This document shows positions 5,558-14,854 of a DNA stretch of 32,546 nucleotides, piece by piece. A program made the position numbers and the translations under genes. This DNA comes from Candidatus Stackebrandtia excrementipullorum (lineage in GTDB: Bacteria > Actinomycetota > Actinomycetes > Mycobacteriales > Micromonosporaceae). Below the pieces are notes generated by a model. The model saw nothing but the letters and a program-made list of their open reading frames with translations. It made no database searches and was not told where the DNA came from. Numbering within the stretch: the first letter of the stretch is position 1; each line of letters begins with the position of its first letter. The stretch is from assembly GCA_019113825.1 (NCBI GenBank), contig DXGR01000016.1:1-32546 (forward strand), given 5' to 3'.

Positions 5558-8323
5558 ATGGAGTTTCGGGTACTTGGCAATGTGGAGATTTCAGGCGACG
5601 GGCCGGTCGCCCTCTCCGGGAAACGAGTCCGTGCGCTGTTGGCCGTTTTACTACTCGATCAAGGCCGGACCGTTCCGGTGGCACGCATCGCCGAGGCACT
5701 GTGGGAGGAACCACCTCCAACCGCGGTGCGTCAGGTCCAGCACTGTGTTTCTCTACTGCGTAAGAGCCTCAACGGTTCACAGGTGAGGTTGACTACTGTG
5801 TCGTCGGGTTACCGACTGGACCTGGGAGCCGACGATGTTGTAGATGTGACACGGTTCGACACGCTGGTCGCCCGCGCACGCGAGGTCGTCGCACATGACC
5901 CGGCCGCGGCCGTGGACCTGTGGCGTGAGGCGTTGTCTTTGTGGCGGGGCAGCGCGCTTGCCGATGTATGTCACGCGGATCTGGCGTATCGTGCCGCACA
6001 TCTGAACGAACAGCGCGTTGTGGCGACCGAGGAATGCCTGGCCGTACAGATCGACCTGGGTAGACACCGGGAGGCCATCGCGGAGCTGTCCTCTTTGACC
6101 GCTGCGTTTCCGCTGCGTGAAAGACCTGCGGAACTGCTAATCCGTTCTCTTCGCGCCTCCGGTCGGCGGATAGAGGCCCTGGACAGGTACCGGGCTTTTG
6201 CTGCGCGGCTGGGTGACGAGTTGGGATTGGATCCCGGCGAGGGATTGAAGCGGCTGCATCGCGAACTGTTGCGGGGCGACGACCCGGAGGACGGCACGGC
6301 CGTCGCGTCCTCCAAAGTGGCGTCACTTCCCGCCGGCCCCATCCCCGCCGAACTACCCGGTGACCTGGCCAGCTTTACCGGCCGGACCGCGGAACTGTCC
6401 GAACTGGGGCGGTATGTTGAATCCGGACGCGGTCGGGTCGCGGTGGTGCACGGTATCGCCGGATGCGGTAAGACGTCCCTGGTCGTTCGTCTTGCTCACT
6501 CCCTTGCCGACGGCTTCGGCGACGGTCTGCTGTACGTGAACCTGCGGGCACACGGTCCCGGCTCCCCGATGACGTCTCACGCGGCGTTGTCACAGATGAT
6601 GCGTAGTTTGGGGATGCAACCCGGGTCGCTCCCGACCGACACCGACGAGTTGGCCGGTCGTTTCCGCAGTACGGTTGCCGGCCGTCGTCTGCTCATTGTG
6701 CTCGACGACGCCGTCGATGTGGAGCAGGTGCTGCCGCTGTTGCCGGGCACGCCGCAGAGCCTGGTGTTGGTCACCTCGCGCAGCGAACTTCCCGGTTTGC
6801 TCGGCCGTACGGATGCGTTGTCGCTGCCGTTGGGGCCGTTTACACCCGTGGAGTCGGTGACGTTGTTGCGTACCTTCATCGACGATGCGCGTGCCGACGA
6901 CGAAGGTGGCTTGGCGACCCTGTCCCGCTTGTGTTCGGGGCTTCCCGTGGCGCTTCGGTTGGTCGGGGAACGGCTGCGCCGTCAACACCGTCTCGGCCTC
7001 GACCGGTTGATTGACGAGCTGGCGGGGCCGCGTCGGTTGGATCAGCTCAGACTTCCGGGTGATCCGGGGGTCCGGGCTGCGTTTGAGGCTTCGTACCGAG
7101 CACTGCCGGAGCGGTTGCGCAGCCTGTGGCGGATCATGGCGTACGCCCCGTTGGACACCATTTCGGTCCATAGCGCTGCGAGTTTGGTCGACCTTCCCGA
7201 GGCGCAAGTGGACGCGGCGCTGGAGAAGCTGTCCACGGCGCACCTGTTGGAGGCGACCGACACCGGGGATTACAGGTTTCATGCGCTGCTTCGCATGTTC
7301 GCCATCGAGCGTGCCGCCGAAGAGGACTCCGAGGGATACCGTCACGAGGCGGTCCTGCGGTTGCTCGACCGGTACGTGTCACGGGTCGATGCCGCCTACC
7401 AGGCACTGAGCCCGGAATTTCCGCCCATCAGGCGAGCGGTGGAACCGTCGAGGATGTTTGCCACGAAAGCCACCGCCATGGGATGGATCCACGAGGAGTC
7501 GAACAACCTCATTATGTGCGGCCGTTACGCGGCGGGACACCTACTGCCGCACTGCTGGCAGTTGACCGTCGGTATGACGATCTGGTGGGTCAACCGCGCC
7601 AACCGAGCCGAATGGATCGCCTATTTCCGATCCATGTTGCTCATCACGCAGTCCATGAGAGATAGAGAGGGACAGTGGCGGCTTCATCACGGTCTCGGTC
7701 TCGCGCAATACCTGTCGGGAAATTTTGCAGCGTCGCGAACCCACTTCCGCAAGGCGATATCGCTGACCCAGTTGCGGGGTCGCCCTCTCGACGGGCTGTG
7801 GAGCTATTCGATTCTGGCGGAGTTGGAACTGGAGCATGGCCGTTACTCCGACGCCGGCCAGACCCTCCGTCAGGCGCTTGAACTTCTTCCCGCGCACCGC
7901 AGCCGTCCTCGGCTCGAGGCGACGCTGCAACGTAACGTCGGATACCTGCATTTGAAAACGGATCGCCCGGCCGAGGCACTGGATCCGCTGCGCAAGGCCA
8001 ACGCCCTACTGTCGGGCATCAGCGCCAACGTATGCCGTTCTTATGTGGAGATCGCGTTGGGTGGCGCGCACCAGGCGTTGAACAGGCCGGTGCTGGCCGG
8101 ACGCCACCTGCGTCAAGGGGTTCGTCTGTTGCAAGATCACCACGACCGCAAACTTCGCGGGAACGCCCATCTGCGTCTGGGGGCGTTTCTTGCCGAGCAC
8201 GGTGACGCCGCCGAAGCGCGGGCGCACCTGGAGGTGGTCCTGGAACAGCCGCAGATGCAGAATCCGGATCACGTCGCCGAGGCCCGCAAGATCCTGGCAC
8301 GGTTGGACGGTCGTGACATGTGA
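5558..8323 (+). CDS. SARP/AfsR-family transcriptional regulator with NB-ARC and TPR domains
   Basis: A 921-residue regulator with the classic large-SARP layout. Residues ~1-90 are an OmpR-like winged helix (MEFRVLGNVE start, RALLAVLLLD, ALWEEPP, SGYRLDL). Residues ~95-240 are the bacterial transcriptional activation domain (LWREALSLWRG, LIRSLRASGRRIEALDRYRAF). Residues ~275-560 are an NB-ARC-type NTPase with P-loop GIAGCGKT (299-306) and Walker B RLLIVLDDA. The C-terminal third is TPR-like. The ATG at 5558 follows a GAGG site. Large SARPs activate specialised-metabolite clusters. Its divergent position next to the peptide array makes it the likely switch for that operon, perhaps after sensing a nucleotide or protein signal; that is inference. 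Confidence 0.92.
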   Translation: MEFRVLGNVEISGDGPVALSGKRVRALLAVLLLDQGRTVPVARIAEALWEEPPPTAVRQVQHCVSLLRKSLNGSQVRLTTVSSGYRLDLGADDVVDVTRFDTLVARAREVVAHDPAAAVDLWREALSLWRGSALADVCHADLAYRAAHLNEQRVVATEECLAVQIDLGRHREAIAELSSLTAAFPLRERPAELLIRSLRASGRRIEALDRYRAFAARLGDELGLDPGEGLKRLHRELLRGDDPEDGTAVASSKVASLPAGPIPAELPGDLASFTGRTAELSELGRYVESGRGRVAVVHGIAGCGKTSLVVRLAHSLADGFGDGLLYVNLRAHGPGSPMTSHAALSQMMRSLGMQPGSLPTDTDELAGRFRSTVAGRRLLIVLDDAVDVEQVLPLLPGTPQSLVLVTSRSELPGLLGRTDALSLPLGPFTPVESVTLLRTFIDDARADDEGGLATLSRLCSGLPVALRLVGERLRRQHRLGLDRLIDELAGPRRLDQLRLPGDPGVRAAFEASYRALPERLRSLWRIMAYAPLDTISVHSAASLVDLPEAQVDAALEKLSTAHLLEATDTGDYRFHALLRMFAIERAAEEDSEGYRHEAVLRLLDRYVSRVDAAYQALSPEFPPIRRAVEPSRMFATKATAMGWIHEESNNLIMCGRYAAGHLLPHCWQLTVGMTIWWVNRANRAEWIAYFRSMLLITQSMRDREGQWRLHHGLGLAQYLSGNFAASRTHFRKAISLTQLRGRPLDGLWSYSILAELELEHGRYSDAGQTLRQALELLPAHRSRPRLEATLQRNVGYLHLKTDRPAEALDPLRKANALLSGISANVCRSYVEIALGGAHQALNRPVLAGRHLRQGVRLLQDHHDRKLRGNAHLRLGAFLAEHGDAAEARAHLEVVLEQPQMQNPDHVAEARKILARLDGRDM

Positions 8324-8381
8324 GACGTGACGGGTCCGTCTCGGGCCACCCGATGGTCGCCACCCGATAGCATCCGGGATC

Positions 8382-8825
8382 ATGGCCGGCAGTCGAACAA
8401 AAACACCAGTCCTGTTGCCGATCTTCATCGGCGTCGTCCTGCTGCTCGCCGGTTGGACCGCCATGAATTTCCGCGGCGGTGTCGCGCCCGACGACATCGC
8501 CGACCGCGACGAGGCGACGGCAACGGTCAACACGTGCGAGGAGGTCGGGCCACTCAGTCTTTCGGGTGTGGGCTACTGGTGGAGTTGCCGTGCCACCGTG
8601 ACCACTCAGGACGGTGACTCGTATGACCAGGTGTTCAACGGGTCCCAGTTCGACCCCGACGACCGGGGCGAGCAGTTTCGGGTGGTTAACGCCGGCCAGT
8701 ACTCCAACAGTTGGACCCGAGCGGACATACCGGCCAGGAACTGGGCGACCGTGGCCACCGCCATCGGGCTGATCGGTGGTGCGATATGCCTGATCATGGG
8801 GTTTCGCGGATTGTTGCGTCGCTGA
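8382..8825 (+). CDS. Small membrane protein, two TM segments, unknown function
   Basis: A 147-residue protein with a hydrophobic segment at residues ~10-26 (LLPIFIGVVLLLAGWTAM) and another at ~122-140 (ATAIGLIGGAICLIMGF). Between them is a polar loop, presumably outside the membrane, containing two cysteines (in VNTCEEVG and WWSCRATV) about 20 residues apart that could form a disulfide. The pattern resembles uncharacterised actinobacterial membrane proteins, possibly the DUF6346 type. It follows the SARP gene by 58 bp in the same direction, so read-through is possible, but a role in the peptide system is unsupported. Confidence 0.7.
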   Translation: MAGSRTKTPVLLPIFIGVVLLLAGWTAMNFRGGVAPDDIADRDEATATVNTCEEVGPLSLSGVGYWWSCRATVTTQDGDSYDQVFNGSQFDPDDRGEQFRVVNAGQYSNSWTRADIPARNWATVATAIGLIGGAICLIMGFRGLLRR

Positions 8826-8832
8826 ACGCGTT

Positions 8833-9657
8833 TCAACCCACCGTTGCCGTGACGGCGTGGGTGTCGCCGTCGCCGGAGTCGGAGCGGACCCATTCACCGT
8901 CCGACGACGACCAGGTCACGCCGTCGTATTCCACGGTGGTGACGGCGTGCCCGTGGGAGTGGGCGACGAGCCATGCAGCGTACTGCCATCCGTCGCGGGT
9001 GTCGTTGACCGGTACCGATACTCCGTCGGCGTCCTCGGTGTAAACCGTGTCGTCGCCCCAGTCGTTCAGCAACGCGGCGGTGAGCGCGGCCACGGACGGC
9101 TCGGTCTCGTGGTCGGTGGAGTGGCGGCACGTCAACGCACCGTCGGCGTCCCCGATGTAGGCGCTCACCATGACCTGGGAGTCCTCGGCCCACTGTTGAT
9201 ACTCCTCGGGGTATGCGCTCAACTGCACGGCTTGAGCCGCGTCGGTGATCCGCATGTCCTCCCATCCGGGGATGCGTTCGAGCTTTTCGAAGAACTTGTT
9301 GGAGGCGTAGCGCGGATCGAGGACCTCTTCTTCCGTGCCCCATCCTTGACTTGGACGTTGCTGGAACAGTCCCAGCGAGTCTCGGTCCCCGTAGTCGATG
9401 TTGTGAAGTTTGGACTCCTGCCAGGCTGTGGCCAGTGCGACGACCAACCCGCGTTCGGGTATGCCGCGTCGTAGCCCCACGGCGGTGATGGTCGCCGCGT
9501 TCGCCGCCTGTTCCTCGTCGAGGTGCACCGCCCGTTCGTCTACGGTGACGGTGCAGGCGTATTGGTGGGAACCGAATTCTTCGAAGTCGCCGCACCCGGC
9601 CGCCATGGTGACGGCGACAAGAACACCTGCGACCACGCTGGCACGACGAACCCGCAT
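8833..9657 (-). CDS. Secreted lipoprotein with lysozyme-like domain
   Basis: A 274-residue protein with a lipoprotein signal: MRVRRAS, a hydrophobic stretch, and a lipobox ending in MAAGC (Cys22). After the lipid anchor come ALATAWQESKL, the core GDRDSLGLFQQRPSQGWG and YPEEYQQWA, a pattern seen in actinobacterial extracellular proteins with a lytic-transglycosylase-like fold (the ES/GLFQ signature). It may act on peptidoglycan, though many relatives are uncharacterised. The ATG at 9657 follows AAAGGGGA. It is convergent with the preceding small membrane-protein gene. Confidence 0.7.
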   Translation of the reverse strand: MRVRRASVVAGVLVAVTMAAGCGDFEEFGSHQYACTVTVDERAVHLDEEQAANAATITAVGLRRGIPERGLVVALATAWQESKLHNIDYGDRDSLGLFQQRPSQGWGTEEEVLDPRYASNKFFEKLERIPGWEDMRITDAAQAVQLSAYPEEYQQWAEDSQVMVSAYIGDADGALTCRHSTDHETEPSVAALTAALLNDWGDDTVYTEDADGVSVPVNDTRDGWQYAAWLVAHSHGHAVTTVEYDGVTWSSSDGEWVRSDSGDGDTHAVTATVG

Positions 9658-9758
9658 GTGCGTCCCCTTTCACGGAAAACCGCCACACAAATGGTAGGCA
9701 GGTGAAACGCCGCGGCGCCTCGGACGAAACGGTGAAAGGGGCGTGCCGCGTTGTCGGT

Positions 9759-10547
9759 TCAGGACTTCTTCGGCACCCACACGGGATCGCGTTTCTCCTT
9801 GTACGCGGCCACTCCTTCACGTCCTTCCTCGGACAGAAAGAACCCAGCGGACGTTTGCGCGAGCCGTGCCAGCTCGTCACCGATGTCGTCCCTACCGGCG
9901 CGCAACAGGCGTTTGGCGCCGCTGACGGCTTTCGGTGCGCCGCGCACCAGGTCTTCGGTGTAACCGGCCACGGCGATGTCCACGTCGACGGACGGAACGG
10001 CACGTGTGACCAGACCGATCCTTTCGGCTCGGCGTCCGTCGAACACCGCGCCCGTCAGGTATAGCTCGGTCGCATCGCGGGGACTCAGGCGCGGCAGCAC
10101 GGTTGCCGAGATGACCGCGGGGACGACCCCGATACGTACCTCGGTGAACGCGAATGTGGCCTCGGCGGCACACACGGCGATGTCGGCGGCGGCGATGAGG
10201 CCGATGCCGCCGGCGCGGGCGGGGCCTTTCACCGAAGCGATGATCGGTTTGTCGTAGGACCACATGGTCGCCAGAACGTCGGTCAGCAAAGCGGCGGGAA
10301 CTTCACCGGCCTGACGTGCCGCGGCGGTTTCCTTGAGGTCGGCGCCGGAGGAGAAGACGCGACCGGCGTGGGTGAGGACCACGGCCCGGACGGACTCGTC
10401 GTCGGCCGCGGCGGTCAGATGGTCGATGAGCTGCCGCATGAGCGGCGTGGACAGGGCATTGCGGTTGGCGTCGCTGTTCAACGTCAAGGTCGCCACGCCG
10501 TCGTCGGCGGCGTATGTGACCAACTCGTCTCGGTCGTCCAGTTGCAT
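9759..10547 (-). CDS. Enoyl-CoA hydratase/isomerase family protein
   Basis: A 262-residue crotonase-fold protein. Visible family motifs are NRNALSTPLM near the N-terminus, GRVFSSGADLKE (first oxyanion-hole region), KGPARAGGIGLIAAADIAV (second), and FAFTEVRIGVVPAVIS. The position commonly holding the catalytic glutamate is within this last region. It probably hydrates 2-enoyl-CoA thioesters in fatty-acid or amino-acid breakdown; the exact substrate is unknown. The ATG at 10547 is chosen because the family N-terminus begins about there; no clear Shine-Dalgarno site precedes it. It is divergent from hemW with only 31 bp between starts. Confidence 0.85.
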   Translation of the reverse strand: MQLDDRDELVTYAADDGVATLTLNSDANRNALSTPLMRQLIDHLTAAADDESVRAVVLTHAGRVFSSGADLKETAAARQAGEVPAALLTDVLATMWSYDKPIIASVKGPARAGGIGLIAAADIAVCAAEATFAFTEVRIGVVPAVISATVLPRLSPRDATELYLTGAVFDGRRAERIGLVTRAVPSVDVDIAVAGYTEDLVRGAPKAVSGAKRLLRAGRDDIGDELARLAQTSAGFFLSEEGREGVAAYKEKRDPVWVPKKS

Positions 10548-10578
10548 GAGACGTACGGTAATACCCGTGCCTTCCGCG

Positions 10579-11784
10579 ATGCCAGACGGTGGACCCGTTC
10601 CCGTTGACGGCAAGCTTCCCGACGCCGCGTTGAACCGGCCCTCTCCAGCGGGTTTCGGCGTATACGTGCACGTACCGTTTTGCGCGACCCGCTGCGGATA
10701 CTGCGACTTCAACACGTACACGGCCACCGAATTGGGGGGTGGCGTCGACCGAGACGGGTACCCCGATCTCGTCACTCGCGAGATTGCGCTCGCCGCTTCG
10801 GTGTTGTCGGGTAGCCGCGGACCCGTCGACACCGTGTTCATCGGGGGCGGGACCCCGACGTTGCTGTCGGCGGAAGCCTTGATCGGTGTCGTCGAGGCCG
10901 TTGACAAGGCGTTCGGCTTGGCCGCCGACGTCGAGATCACGACCGAAGCCAACCCGGAGACGGTCGACCGGTCGTATTTCGAGACGTTGCGTGCCGGCGG
11001 GTTCAACCGCGTCTCGTTGGGGATGCAGTCGTTGGCGGCTCCGGTCTTGGCGGTTCTCGGTCGAACACACACTCCGGGACGTGCGTTGGATGCCGTGGGG
11101 TGGGCGAAACAGGCGGGATTCGAGCACGTCAACGTCGACTTGATCTACGGCACCCCGGGGGAACGGGCTCAGGACTTTCGCACTGGTTTGAAGGCGGCCG
11201 TCGATGTCGGTGCCGATCACGTCGCGGCGTATTCGCTCATCGTCGAGGACGGCACCGCGCTGGCGGCCAAGGTGCGTCGCGGGGACCTGCCGCGCCCCAG
11301 CGACGATGTGGCCGCCGACCGATACCTGATGGCCGAGGAGGTGTTGTCCGGAGCAGGCATGGCCTGGTACGAGGTATCGAACTGGGCAGCGAGCCCCTCG
11401 GCCAGGTGCCACCACAATCTGTTGTATTGGCGAGGCGGTGACTGGTGGGGTGTGGGGCCGGGGGCCCACAGCCACATGTCCGGTGTGCGGTGGTGGAACG
11501 TCAAACACCCGGCCCGTTACGGCGAACGACTGACACGGGGTGTTTCTCCCGCGCAGGCTCGCGAAGTCCTCACGGACCGTCAACGACATGTCGAAAACGT
11601 GATGCTGAGAATGCGGTTGGCCGAGGGAATGCCCGTGGCGTTGCTGGGAAGCGGTACCGCGACCGTCGATCGACTGGTCGCCGACGGCTTGCTGGACAAG
11701 ACGACGGTGGCTTCGGGGACCGCTCGACTGACGTTGCGTGGCCGGTTGTTGGCCGATGCCGTCGTTCGGGATCTTTTGGAGTGA
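10579..11784 (+). CDS. hemW: HemW-type radical SAM protein
   Basis: A 401-residue protein. The radical SAM cluster motif CATRCGYC (CX3CX2C) is in PFCATRCGYCDFNTY near residue 36-43. Further landmarks are FIGGGTPTLL, TEANPE, RVSLGMQS and VNVDLIYGTPGE. A HemW-type C-terminal region contains CHHNLLYWRGGDWWGVGPGA, with the HNxxYW signature that separates HemW from true coproporphyrinogen dehydrogenases. HemW is thought to bind and deliver heme in an S-adenosylmethionine-linked way. The start at 10579 is a compromise; an in-frame GTG at 10567 is also possible. Its neighbourhood with hrcA-dnaJ is a common actinobacterial order. It should not be taken for a RiPP radical SAM enzyme. Confidence 0.92.
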   Translation: MPDGGPVPVDGKLPDAALNRPSPAGFGVYVHVPFCATRCGYCDFNTYTATELGGGVDRDGYPDLVTREIALAASVLSGSRGPVDTVFIGGGTPTLLSAEALIGVVEAVDKAFGLAADVEITTEANPETVDRSYFETLRAGGFNRVSLGMQSLAAPVLAVLGRTHTPGRALDAVGWAKQAGFEHVNVDLIYGTPGERAQDFRTGLKAAVDVGADHVAAYSLIVEDGTALAAKVRRGDLPRPSDDVAADRYLMAEEVLSGAGMAWYEVSNWAASPSARCHHNLLYWRGGDWWGVGPGAHSHMSGVRWWNVKHPARYGERLTRGVSPAQAREVLTDRQRHVENVMLRMRLAEGMPVALLGSGTATVDRLVADGLLDKTTVASGTARLTLRGRLLADAVVRDLLE

Positions 11785-11866
11785 CCGAACGGTGGGTTTA
11801 GGGCCGTGGCCGGGTGCTGGAGACTGTGACGCCTTGATGTAACCCCTCGTGTAAGGCCCCTTGGAC

Positions 11867-13039
11867 ATGACATCTGTACCGCCTACCCGTGTGGCTCGGC
11901 GAATAGCGACCGGTCCGCTCTTGGCCGCCGCCGTTGTGGCGCTGTCGGTGGTGATGCTTGCGCTGCTGCTTGTGTGGCCGACGGCACGCCATGCGAGCGC
12001 GCCGTTGCGTGACGGACAGGAGCAGTCTCTGGTCGCGGGCTCCGACGATGACGTCGATGACGGGGAGAAGACGATCACGATCGCAGGGGTCGGCGACACG
12101 ATCCTGGGCACCGTTCCACACCTACCGCCCGACGACGGCGCCGGGTTCTTCGACCGGGTCGCCGACGACCTGACCGCCGACGTCGTGTTCGGCAACCTTG
12201 AAGGGGCGCTGTCCACGCGCGCGGATTTCACCAAATGTGGTGAAGAACCCGGCGACGACGCCCCGGAAGGGTGCGCCTACCTGCGGATGCCGCCGCACTA
12301 CGCGACGCTTTTCGCCGAGGCGGGTTTCGATGTGTTGAACATCGCCAACAACCACGGACACGACTCCGGCCCCGCGGGGCTCGACGACACTCGGCGGGTT
12401 CTTGACGAGGCCGGTGTCCGGTTGTCGGGCGTCAAGGGCGAGATCGTGGAACTGGACGTCGACGGTGTCACGGTCGCCGTGGTGGGCGTGGCCGCCTACG
12501 ACCTCTACACGAACCTTCTGGATCTTCGGGCGGTGTCGGCTCTGGTCGAGGCCGCCGACCGGGTAGCCGATGTCGTGGTGTTCAGCATGCACGTCGGTGC
12601 GGAGGGGACCGATGCCCGTCACGTCACCGGGCAACACGAGGAGTATTACGGTGAACCTCGAGGAAACACGATGGAGGTTGCCCACACCGCGGTCGATGCG
12701 GGCGCCGATGTGGTGTTCGGTCACGGGCCGCACGTGCTGCGTGGAATCGAGTATTACAACGGTCGTCTCATCGTTCACAGCCTGGGAAATTTCGCCGGTT
12801 ATGGGGTGCTTGACGCTACGGGAGCACTGGGGCGGGGTGCCATCGTGACGGTGAGGGTGACGGCCGAGGGAGAGTTCGTCGCAGGTTCGGTGACCGCGAC
12901 GCGAATGGTGGACGGTGGTTACCCGGCGTTGGACCCGTCCAACGGAGCCTGGTCCGACTTCAACGAGCTGGCCGACGATTTCGGAAACCGCGGCGTAACG
13001 GTCGATGGTGACGGCAACCTCAACCAACCGGTTGATTGA
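11867..13039 (+). CDS. CapA/PgsA-like metallophosphatase-fold protein, membrane anchored
   Basis: A 390-residue protein with an N-terminal signal anchor (residues ~18-42, LLAAAVVALSVVMLALLLVW) and an extracytoplasmic domain of the CapA family. Motifs include VGDTILG, FGNLEGAL, FDVLNIANNHGHD, FSMHVGAE, VVFGHGPHVLRG and VHSLGNFAGYG, which carry the His/Asp/Asn metal ligands of the calcineurin-like fold. CapA relatives take part in poly-gamma-glutamate synthesis or in cell-envelope chemistry. No pgsB/pgsC genes are nearby, so a capsule role is not supported here. A TTG at 11861 could also be the start; ATG 11867 has an AAGG site 10 bp upstream. Confidence 0.85.
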   Translation: MTSVPPTRVARRIATGPLLAAAVVALSVVMLALLLVWPTARHASAPLRDGQEQSLVAGSDDDVDDGEKTITIAGVGDTILGTVPHLPPDDGAGFFDRVADDLTADVVFGNLEGALSTRADFTKCGEEPGDDAPEGCAYLRMPPHYATLFAEAGFDVLNIANNHGHDSGPAGLDDTRRVLDEAGVRLSGVKGEIVELDVDGVTVAVVGVAAYDLYTNLLDLRAVSALVEAADRVADVVVFSMHVGAEGTDARHVTGQHEEYYGEPRGNTMEVAHTAVDAGADVVFGHGPHVLRGIEYYNGRLIVHSLGNFAGYGVLDATGALGRGAIVTVRVTAEGEFVAGSVTATRMVDGGYPALDPSNGAWSDFNELADDFGNRGVTVDGDGNLNQPVD

Positions 13040-13065
13040 GCCCGGTCTGCCGTCACCGTGTGCCG

Positions 13066-13653
13066 TCAGTCTTTGATCATCCGGATGGCGCCGGGGTAGC
13101 TGTAAACCTCTCCGCGACCGGCGTGTGAACCGCCGATGCAGCTGGCGATGACCTGCCAAATGATGATGCCGAAGATCAGCGGGTAGATGAGCACGGAGAT
13201 AAGCGCGCCGAAGCCCATGGTGGCGAAGGCCAGGACGACTCCGAGCAGGCACAGGACCAACGAGCCGCCGAACGCGTAAATGATCATCGATAGGTGGAAG
13301 TTGAGCGCGTTGGTGGCGCTCTGACGAACAAAAGCGGAGCGCAGGCCTTGGTTTCCCCGATATATCAACGGGCCGATGAAGCTCGGGACGATAGCTGCAA
13401 GACCCAAGAGTCCCAGGTACTGGGCGGTGGCGGCGTCGCTGCGTTCCTGCGGTGTGGGGCCACCGCCGTAAGCGGGCTGTTGGCCGTACTGTTGCTGTTG
13501 CCCATAGGGGTCGTTGGGGTACCCGGGCTGCTGATATCCCGGTTGTTGATACCCCGGGTGCTGAGCAGGCGAGTAGCCGGGTTGCTGCGGATACTGCCCC
13601 TGCTGTGATGGGTCGTGCGGCTGTTGGCCGTAGTCATATTGCGGATACGTCAC
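13066..13653 (-). CDS. DUF4870-like membrane protein with Pro/Gln/Tyr-rich N-terminus
   Basis: A 195-residue protein. The first ~75 residues are low-complexity, built of QQPGYP-type repeats rich in Gln, Pro, Gly and Tyr, likely disordered in the cytoplasm. The remainder has about four hydrophobic segments with family-like features ([33 protein letters not shown] near the C-terminus) as in DUF4870 proteins. Function is unknown. The GTG at 13653 is the only start that keeps the usual MTYPQ-like N-terminus. It is divergent from hrcA, with the CIRCE element in the spacer. Confidence 0.8.
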   Translation of the reverse strand: MTYPQYDYGQQPHDPSQQGQYPQQPGYSPAQHPGYQQPGYQQPGYPNDPYGQQQQYGQQPAYGGGPTPQERSDAATAQYLGLLGLAAIVPSFIGPLIYRGNQGLRSAFVRQSATNALNFHLSMIIYAFGGSLVLCLLGVVLAFATMGFGALISVLIYPLIFGIIIWQVIASCIGGSHAGRGEVYSYPGAIRMIKD

Positions 13654-13747
13654 ATGCCCACCGTACTGGGTTAACGCACGGGCCGATGGTCGCGCCGACG
13701 CCGTGGGTGGATCGCCGAGAAGGCGGTCTGGTCGAAACCGGGTAAGC

Positions 13748-13774
13748 TTGGCACTCGTTAGCCGTGAGTGCCAG
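13748..13774 (+). promoter_or_regulatory. CIRCE operator for HrcA
   Basis: TTGGCACTC, a 9-nt spacer, then GAGTGCCAG: the arms match the CIRCE consensus (TTAGCACTC-N9-GAGTGCTAA) with exact N9 spacing, two differences in each arm and eight of nine pairs complementary. It lies 33 bp before the hrcA ATG. HrcA should bind here and repress hrcA-dnaJ until heat stress. Confidence 0.92.
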
Positions 13775-13807
13775 AATCGAAGCCGGCGTGATGGAGGTGG
13801 TGCCGAC

Positions 13808-14830
13808 ATGACCATGGGAGAACGCCGGCTGGACGTGTTGCGTGCCATTGTCGAGGATTACGTGTTGACCCAGGAACCGGTCGGATCGAAATCTCTCGTG
13901 TCGCGGCATTCGCTGGGGGTTTCCTCGGCGACGATTCGCAACGACATGGCGGCTCTGGAGGACGCCGGATACATCCACCAGCCGCACACGAGTGCGGGGA
14001 GGGTACCGACGAACAAGGGGTACCGACTGTTCGTCGATCGGCTGAGCAAGATCAAGCCGTTGACGGGGGCCGAACGCCGCGCCGTTCATCGTTTCCTCGA
14101 CGAGGCGGTCGACCTCAACGACGTCATCCACCGGACGGTGAGGTTGCTCGCGCAGTTGACCCGCCAGGTGGCCGTCGTCCAGTATCCGAGCCTGTCACGG
14201 TCACAGGTGCGACACCTCGAGCTGGTCCCGTTGGCGACGAGCCGGATCATGCTGGTCATGATCACCGATACGGGTCGGGTCGAGCAACGTGTCGTTGATT
14301 TTCCCGACGGCGTCGACGAGGACGACGTGTTGAGCCTGCGGCAGATCATCAACGACAAGCTCGTCGGTGTCCGGCTGACCGAAACACCCACCGAGATCGC
14401 GGCGATGGTCGAGGAGACGGCGCCGAGGTTGCGTCCCCCGATGACCACGTTGTCGACGGTGCTGTTGGAGACACTCGTCGAGCGGGGTGAGGAACGTCTC
14501 GCTTTGGCGGGGACGGCTAACCTGACCAGGAGCACCTTGGATTTTTCCGGGTCGTTGCGTCCGATTCTGGAGGCGCTGGAAGAAGAGGTCGTCCTGCTCA
14601 AGCTGCTCGGCGAGGTCGATTCCGGCGCGACCCTGCGCATCGCGATCGGCGAGGAGAACGACATCGTGGGCCTGGACGGCACTTCGGTGGTCAGTACCGG
14701 GTATGGTCCGGCAGGATCGATCGTCGGTGGCCTGGGAGTCGTCGGGCCAACCAGAATGGACTACCCGGGGACCATTGCGGCGGTCCGTACGGTGGCCCGA
14801 TACGTCAGTGAGATTCTGGCGCAGAACTGA
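13808..14830 (+). CDS. hrcA: Heat-inducible transcription repressor HrcA
   Basis: A 340-residue repressor. The N-terminal winged helix is [22 protein letters not shown] with [18 protein letters not shown] and the typical [14 protein letters not shown] segment. The central and C-terminal parts fit the HrcA dimerisation and regulatory domains ([35 protein letters not shown]). ATG 13808 follows GGAGG about 10 bp upstream and is the family start. It is followed by dnaJ after 24 bp, so the two are cotranscribed and autoregulated through the CIRCE box. Confidence 0.97.
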   Translation: MTMGERRLDVLRAIVEDYVLTQEPVGSKSLVSRHSLGVSSATIRNDMAALEDAGYIHQPHTSAGRVPTNKGYRLFVDRLSKIKPLTGAERRAVHRFLDEAVDLNDVIHRTVRLLAQLTRQVAVVQYPSLSRSQVRHLELVPLATSRIMLVMITDTGRVEQRVVDFPDGVDEDDVLSLRQIINDKLVGVRLTETPTEIAAMVEETAPRLRPPMTTLSTVLLETLVERGEERLALAGTANLTRSTLDFSGSLRPILEALEEEVVLLKLLGEVDSGATLRIAIGEENDIVGLDGTSVVSTGYGPAGSIVGGLGVVGPTRMDYPGTIAAVRTVARYVSEILAQN

Positions 14831-14854
14831 TGAACCAACCAACTATCCTCTGGA

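Noticed and set aside
10579-11784. HemW as the radical SAM maturase of the peptide cluster
   Set aside because: It has the full HemW signature including the HNxxYW region and sits 5 kb away beside hrcA-dnaJ, a housekeeping context.
10303-12234. Long minus-strand open frames opposite hemW and capA
   Set aside because: They are antisense shadows of high-GC genes with clear families on the plus strand.
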